From an uncultured Akkermansia sp. (GTDB lineage Bacteria > Verrucomicrobiota > Verrucomicrobiia > Verrucomicrobiales > Akkermansiaceae): a stretch of 64,000 bases of DNA. The stretch lies in assembly GCA_947629715.1 (NCBI GenBank), contig CANRET010000002.1:29357-93356 (forward strand), given 5' to 3'. The notes beneath the pieces are model-generated. The model was given only the letters and a program-made list of their open reading frames with translations. It was not told the origin of the DNA and searched no databases. Within the stretch, counting starts at the first letter, position 1, and the number at the start of each line of letters is the position of its first letter. Position numbers and translations under genes: made by a program. Of this stretch, positions 63,201-64,000 are shown in pieces.

Positions 63201-64000
63201 CGTAGGGAAGGAGAGAATTGGCAACCTTCGACTGAGCAAAAACGGAGAGGATAGGACGACGCTTGCTCTTGATGGCGAACAAGGAGCAGACAACAGTGAC
63301 ACAGATGTGCACCACGGCCTCGGAGTCGTGGAGAATCTGTGGGTGGACGACGGATGCAGCTTGGTGGTGCGCAGCCGCGCCCTGGGCATTACGCAGGGGG
63401 AGTGTACCCTGCATCTGGCCGGGAATGGCAGCAATGAGAACTACGTTGGGGACTACGGCGCGGCAGCAGGGACTGCCGATGCGGCGTTGGTGTTAGGAAA
63501 AAACACATCCGCCGGCGGACAGACAATGCGGGCAAGCTGCATCTACTGGAATATTAAGGCTGAGTCGAACACGAACATCAACGTAGAGGTGGCGTCAGAA
63601 GATGCAGAATGCGCCGAATGGACGCTGATGAAGGAGCTGGACGTGGGGGAACATACCCTCACGAAGAAGGGGGCGGGGACCTTGAAGCTGGATGCGATCG
63701 GCACGCTGGTCGGCTCGGGAAACATCGTGGTGGAAGCCGGCGCTCTGCAAGTGGGCGCCGACATGAGCGGGTACTCGGGCACGATCACAGTTCAGGACAG
63801 CGGCGATCTGACGTTGAGCGCGGATGCTTCGACCGTGAGCGTGGAACTGAAGGATGGGAGATCTGTCAATCTGAGCGCCACGGAAGCATCGGCGTCGTTG
63901 AAGAACGTGAGCTTGGACGGAGAAGCGACAAGTGGGACGGTTTCCCTGGCGGAATCTGCGAACTGGACGCTGTCGGGTGTGACGCTCACGGACTCACAGA
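57238..64000 (+). CDS. GH16 glycoside hydrolase fused to an autotransporter-type repeat passenger (partial, runs off right edge)
   Basis: Open from ATG 57238 to the window end (2254 codons seen). Signal peptide MKLHLPSSLRRALLACLAA... ends near ERAQA. Residues about 43-298 are a GH16 domain: WDLVVDEDFNGSYDKDVW, YGYVEVRARFD, GCWPAIWLLP, catalytic EIDIME (E172, D174, E177), DGWHTYGLEWTEEGITFYVDG and the closing FDIDYVKVY. Afterwards comes the same type of Gly/Ser/Thr beta-helix as the upstream autotransporter, with PATR motifs (KKGAGDLRIEGDTSSYSGTI) and W-modules (LYWAGTSDNHVW). The barrel is not in the window. GH16 enzymes cut beta-1,3/1,4-glucans, galactans or, in some gut bacteria, mucin O-glycans; the substrate here is unknown. 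Confidence 0.9.
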   Translation, partial: MKLHLPSSLRRALLACLAAAALPVSVPITIGSSFWIISGERAQAGSWDLVVDEDFNGSYDKDVWKRIQYETTDPTTAEWRKNQSIDEGLVEFRDVGGNSSMTLWGKYGSYTNQNNQQPGDGRYACGGVYTKDLFTFQYGYVEVRARFDTVTGCWPAIWLLPKNGAGWPRNGEIDIMEHLNADNFVYQTLHWTGENGGTSDVSTSASPHLGLGDAPDGWHTYGLEWTEEGITFYVDGKATGTLSSNSEFWPFDDAGNEFYLIIDQQIGGSWVQSGGKAIDDTTLGNSGAAFDIDYVKVYSSSEKNTLDERTWQAITGTWKEGGEGKWAEGTFESGQKVIFGADGAGTVSVDGTVHAGNMIVQAKNYNFSAKEGSADSSIEVVGTLDVQEGADATFNCDLKLGGNPGCSLKGSGTVNYAGSGTLTINRINPSEFTGQINISGGGKLLISTDFEAGKGASVNLTNGTLAFDNNNLAGGGAGADTVFSADVTGLSAVEAKGGFTVTLTGNVTGGGELGMGTYNGAIYSACLIFDGDVSGFTSFVTSENQYNISHYAGGHAAYTFNAGLELTEETTFDIAKNAASQDGWIELGSESRLTGSANIIKKGAGDLRIEGDTSSYSGTIKLQAGGLLLNNTHGQSIDLSLENEESVAQLNGTGTLKSVTLGGSAESGELQMGADSSWTLESVAMQAGKTLTIGGTGVCTIGGFTGSGGYLEVGENGTVKLSQAFSEGALGSLTLGAGARLVTDFLNGTLDLGTLSVAEDGSSVLSLNGVLSGLKLKATSVDGTLHIELSDDFIKAEVLGNNGYQLFAESNGSGWQGHVVFDNETYGSRLEISGDKVVFADLEGLYWAGTSDNHVWKADEGNQDWTDGKGGEPAAFTDPQGGNVDVVFVPGEGEDVSKTVDLQGDLNPGNVTVSQGTGWDFSGTGNLNASGKITVGGGITQEGEVVSAELKLSGTGTVHSNGLSLVGEGTKLVITSAPSGNGKYIFKHMELGEGTELVLRGSNAADYSHWECNTGSSKTGSYVSGAGSIVLEGAGTLTNGQGGAGILWAFFGNSEDFYPGQAIGNLKLRSYEERGTTLIINGEMESATAHGIGVVENLWVEDGSSLVIKCRMLGRTTDARNHTLYLAGEGSGDGEGTAALVLGTNGADTEPKEERSNIYWNVAIEGNTSIDVGVASSDEGFSKWTLTQKLDVGTYTLTKKGAGTLKLDVGSTLVGSGTVIVSEGQLDLSGNMTEFTGTVQAGAEAGKTLDFDDAHITAGSIAIGSDGTLSFGDGTNFSAGSLTLSGSFSVTGGAALTGDGVIKVAENGTLSLAAETYSGMHVELLDNSGTQLSGRTESTLVLTGGSFTGSVDSVHDRGTIQVTGATEGEISITGDTMLRVGNGGSFTGTITLAGESGQKLGVFGTNGDQQADYAITLNRVESTTGEGILVAGKTTGGVTVTEAIGLSEVWVGGPSGTNVSIGTLTAQGTNHSFTMDNGVFPTRWPSPTQGDGEPWAGNSGKLTITGKVTGYTSFTAKKKGTDVTDWDLIFQGEVAMGDGAEVTINATNTEHDGTPGQDDRYAAILFDTGSSITGSGSITKQGQGALVLAGNIAADSWSLNVQGGRVELGKSGQSGAALDYSLTGLSIAQGSVVEIKSTCNLTLTGQLMAEEGTIKMSAANSSLTLRGSKNMLGTLELGEGAGEITLRMGGSADGFAQLQLGAFTLGGQTLKLELEQDGLEDWFDAENNKLQLFTGAGMESLLAAITVKEYQVGRFTCTLGDDGYLTIAVDPSNTWSDSGPTMEWSAEEHVWGSEHNSQFDPKEDVVFAGTNTEGITVTLGEAITLTKGMIVQKGADAEQSYTFDMGENALSVGADLNIKKGITASFTGSGAISVTGQIRVGSESGSAQLTFSGTGAVSSNGLSLVGEGTKLTITSVPDSGVFDFKHMELGEGTELVLQGSVTGNDHWTRNQTASYASGAGSIVLKGSGVLYNQQGGSGILWAFFGNTDVGKERIGNLRLSKNGEDRTTLALDGEQGADNSDTDVHHGLGVVENLWVDDGCSLVVRSRALGITQGECTLHLAGNGSNENYVGDYGAAAGTADAALVLGKNTSAGGQTMRASCIYWNIKAESNTNINVEVASEDAECAEWTLMKELDVGEHTLTKKGAGTLKLDAIGTLVGSGNIVVEAGALQVGADMSGYSGTITVQDSGDLTLSADASTVSVELKDGRSVNLSATEASASLKNVSLDGEATSGTVSLAESANWTLSGVTLTDSQ
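59773..60903 (+). repeat. Long internal repeat of the GH16 protein, unit 1
   Basis: Encodes a W-module followed by GTGTVHSNGLSLVGEGTKL, FKHMELGEGTELVL, GAGSIVLEGAGTL, GILWAFFGN and TYTLTKKGAGTLKLD. A close copy, similar also at DNA level, begins about 2.81 kb downstream at 62581. Confidence 0.85.
62581..63723 (+). repeat. Long internal repeat of the GH16 protein, unit 2
   Basis: Counterpart of 59773-60903 with the same order of blocks (GTGAVSSNGLSLVGEGTKL, FKHMELGEGTELVL, GILWAFFGN, EHTLTKKGAGTLKLD). Offset drifts from 2808 to 2832 bp because of small in-frame indels. Confidence 0.85.

Overview
The window looks like a chromosomal segment of a Gram-negative, LPS-making bacterium of the Verrucomicrobiota, most likely an Akkermansiaceae-type gut relative. 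This is an inference. It rests on the lipid A genes lpxC and lpxA, peptidoglycan-recycling mpl, an RND efflux pump, a high-GC and densely packed gene arrangement, and very large type V autotransporters whose signal peptides start MKLHLP.

Layout. 1-840: the start of lpxC (runs off the left edge). 1126-4942: rpmH-rnpA-yidD-yidC plus a lipoprotein. 16603-5016 (minus): a tightly packed cluster of 12 genes, purE-pyrR-pyrB-pyrC'(inactive-looking)-ELM1 family-two GT4 glycosyltransferases-MBL/beta-CASP RNase-L,D-transpeptidase-CPBP protease-thiL-rsmA::NUDIX fusion. Many of its junctions are ATGA overlaps. 17336-23895 (plus): small membrane proteins, an M20 peptidase, a PLP enzyme, a ferritin-like protein, tal and galE. 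25377-23971 (minus): mpl. 32134-25705 (minus): a marR-MFP-RND-OMF efflux operon with a palindromic site at its promoter.

32.4-37.75 kb is an accessory island. It carries an AlbA_2 (Schlafen-like) regulator whose 3' end and downstream DNA are repeated as a 154-bp direct repeat, a Septu-type ATPase/HNH pair (ptuA-ptuB) bracketed by 35-bp direct repeats, and a Panacea-domain gene coupled to a small membrane protein broken by a frameshift in an A7 tract. This last pair is a candidate PanA/PanT toxin-antitoxin. Housekeeping resumes with an unlabelled SRP RNA (ffs), rlmH, a HAD phosphatase and lpxA.

40.2-64 kb is the surface-protein region. A 5351-residue autotransporter gene (40643-56698) is flanked by two ~305-bp intergenic elements in inverted orientation, each with four AT-rich palindromes in the same order and spacing. 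It is followed by a second giant gene (57238 to beyond the window) that has almost the same leader and signal peptide but carries a GH16 glycoside hydrolase domain with an intact EIDIME motif in front of the repeat passenger.

A recurring feature is promoters with a TTGxxx-N17-TAxxxT layout whose -10 lies only 6-11 nt before the ATG (lpxC, purE, M20 peptidase, PLP enzyme, tal, AlbA_2 gene). This suggests that leaderless or near-leaderless mRNAs are common. All calls come from reading the sequence; no database search was run.
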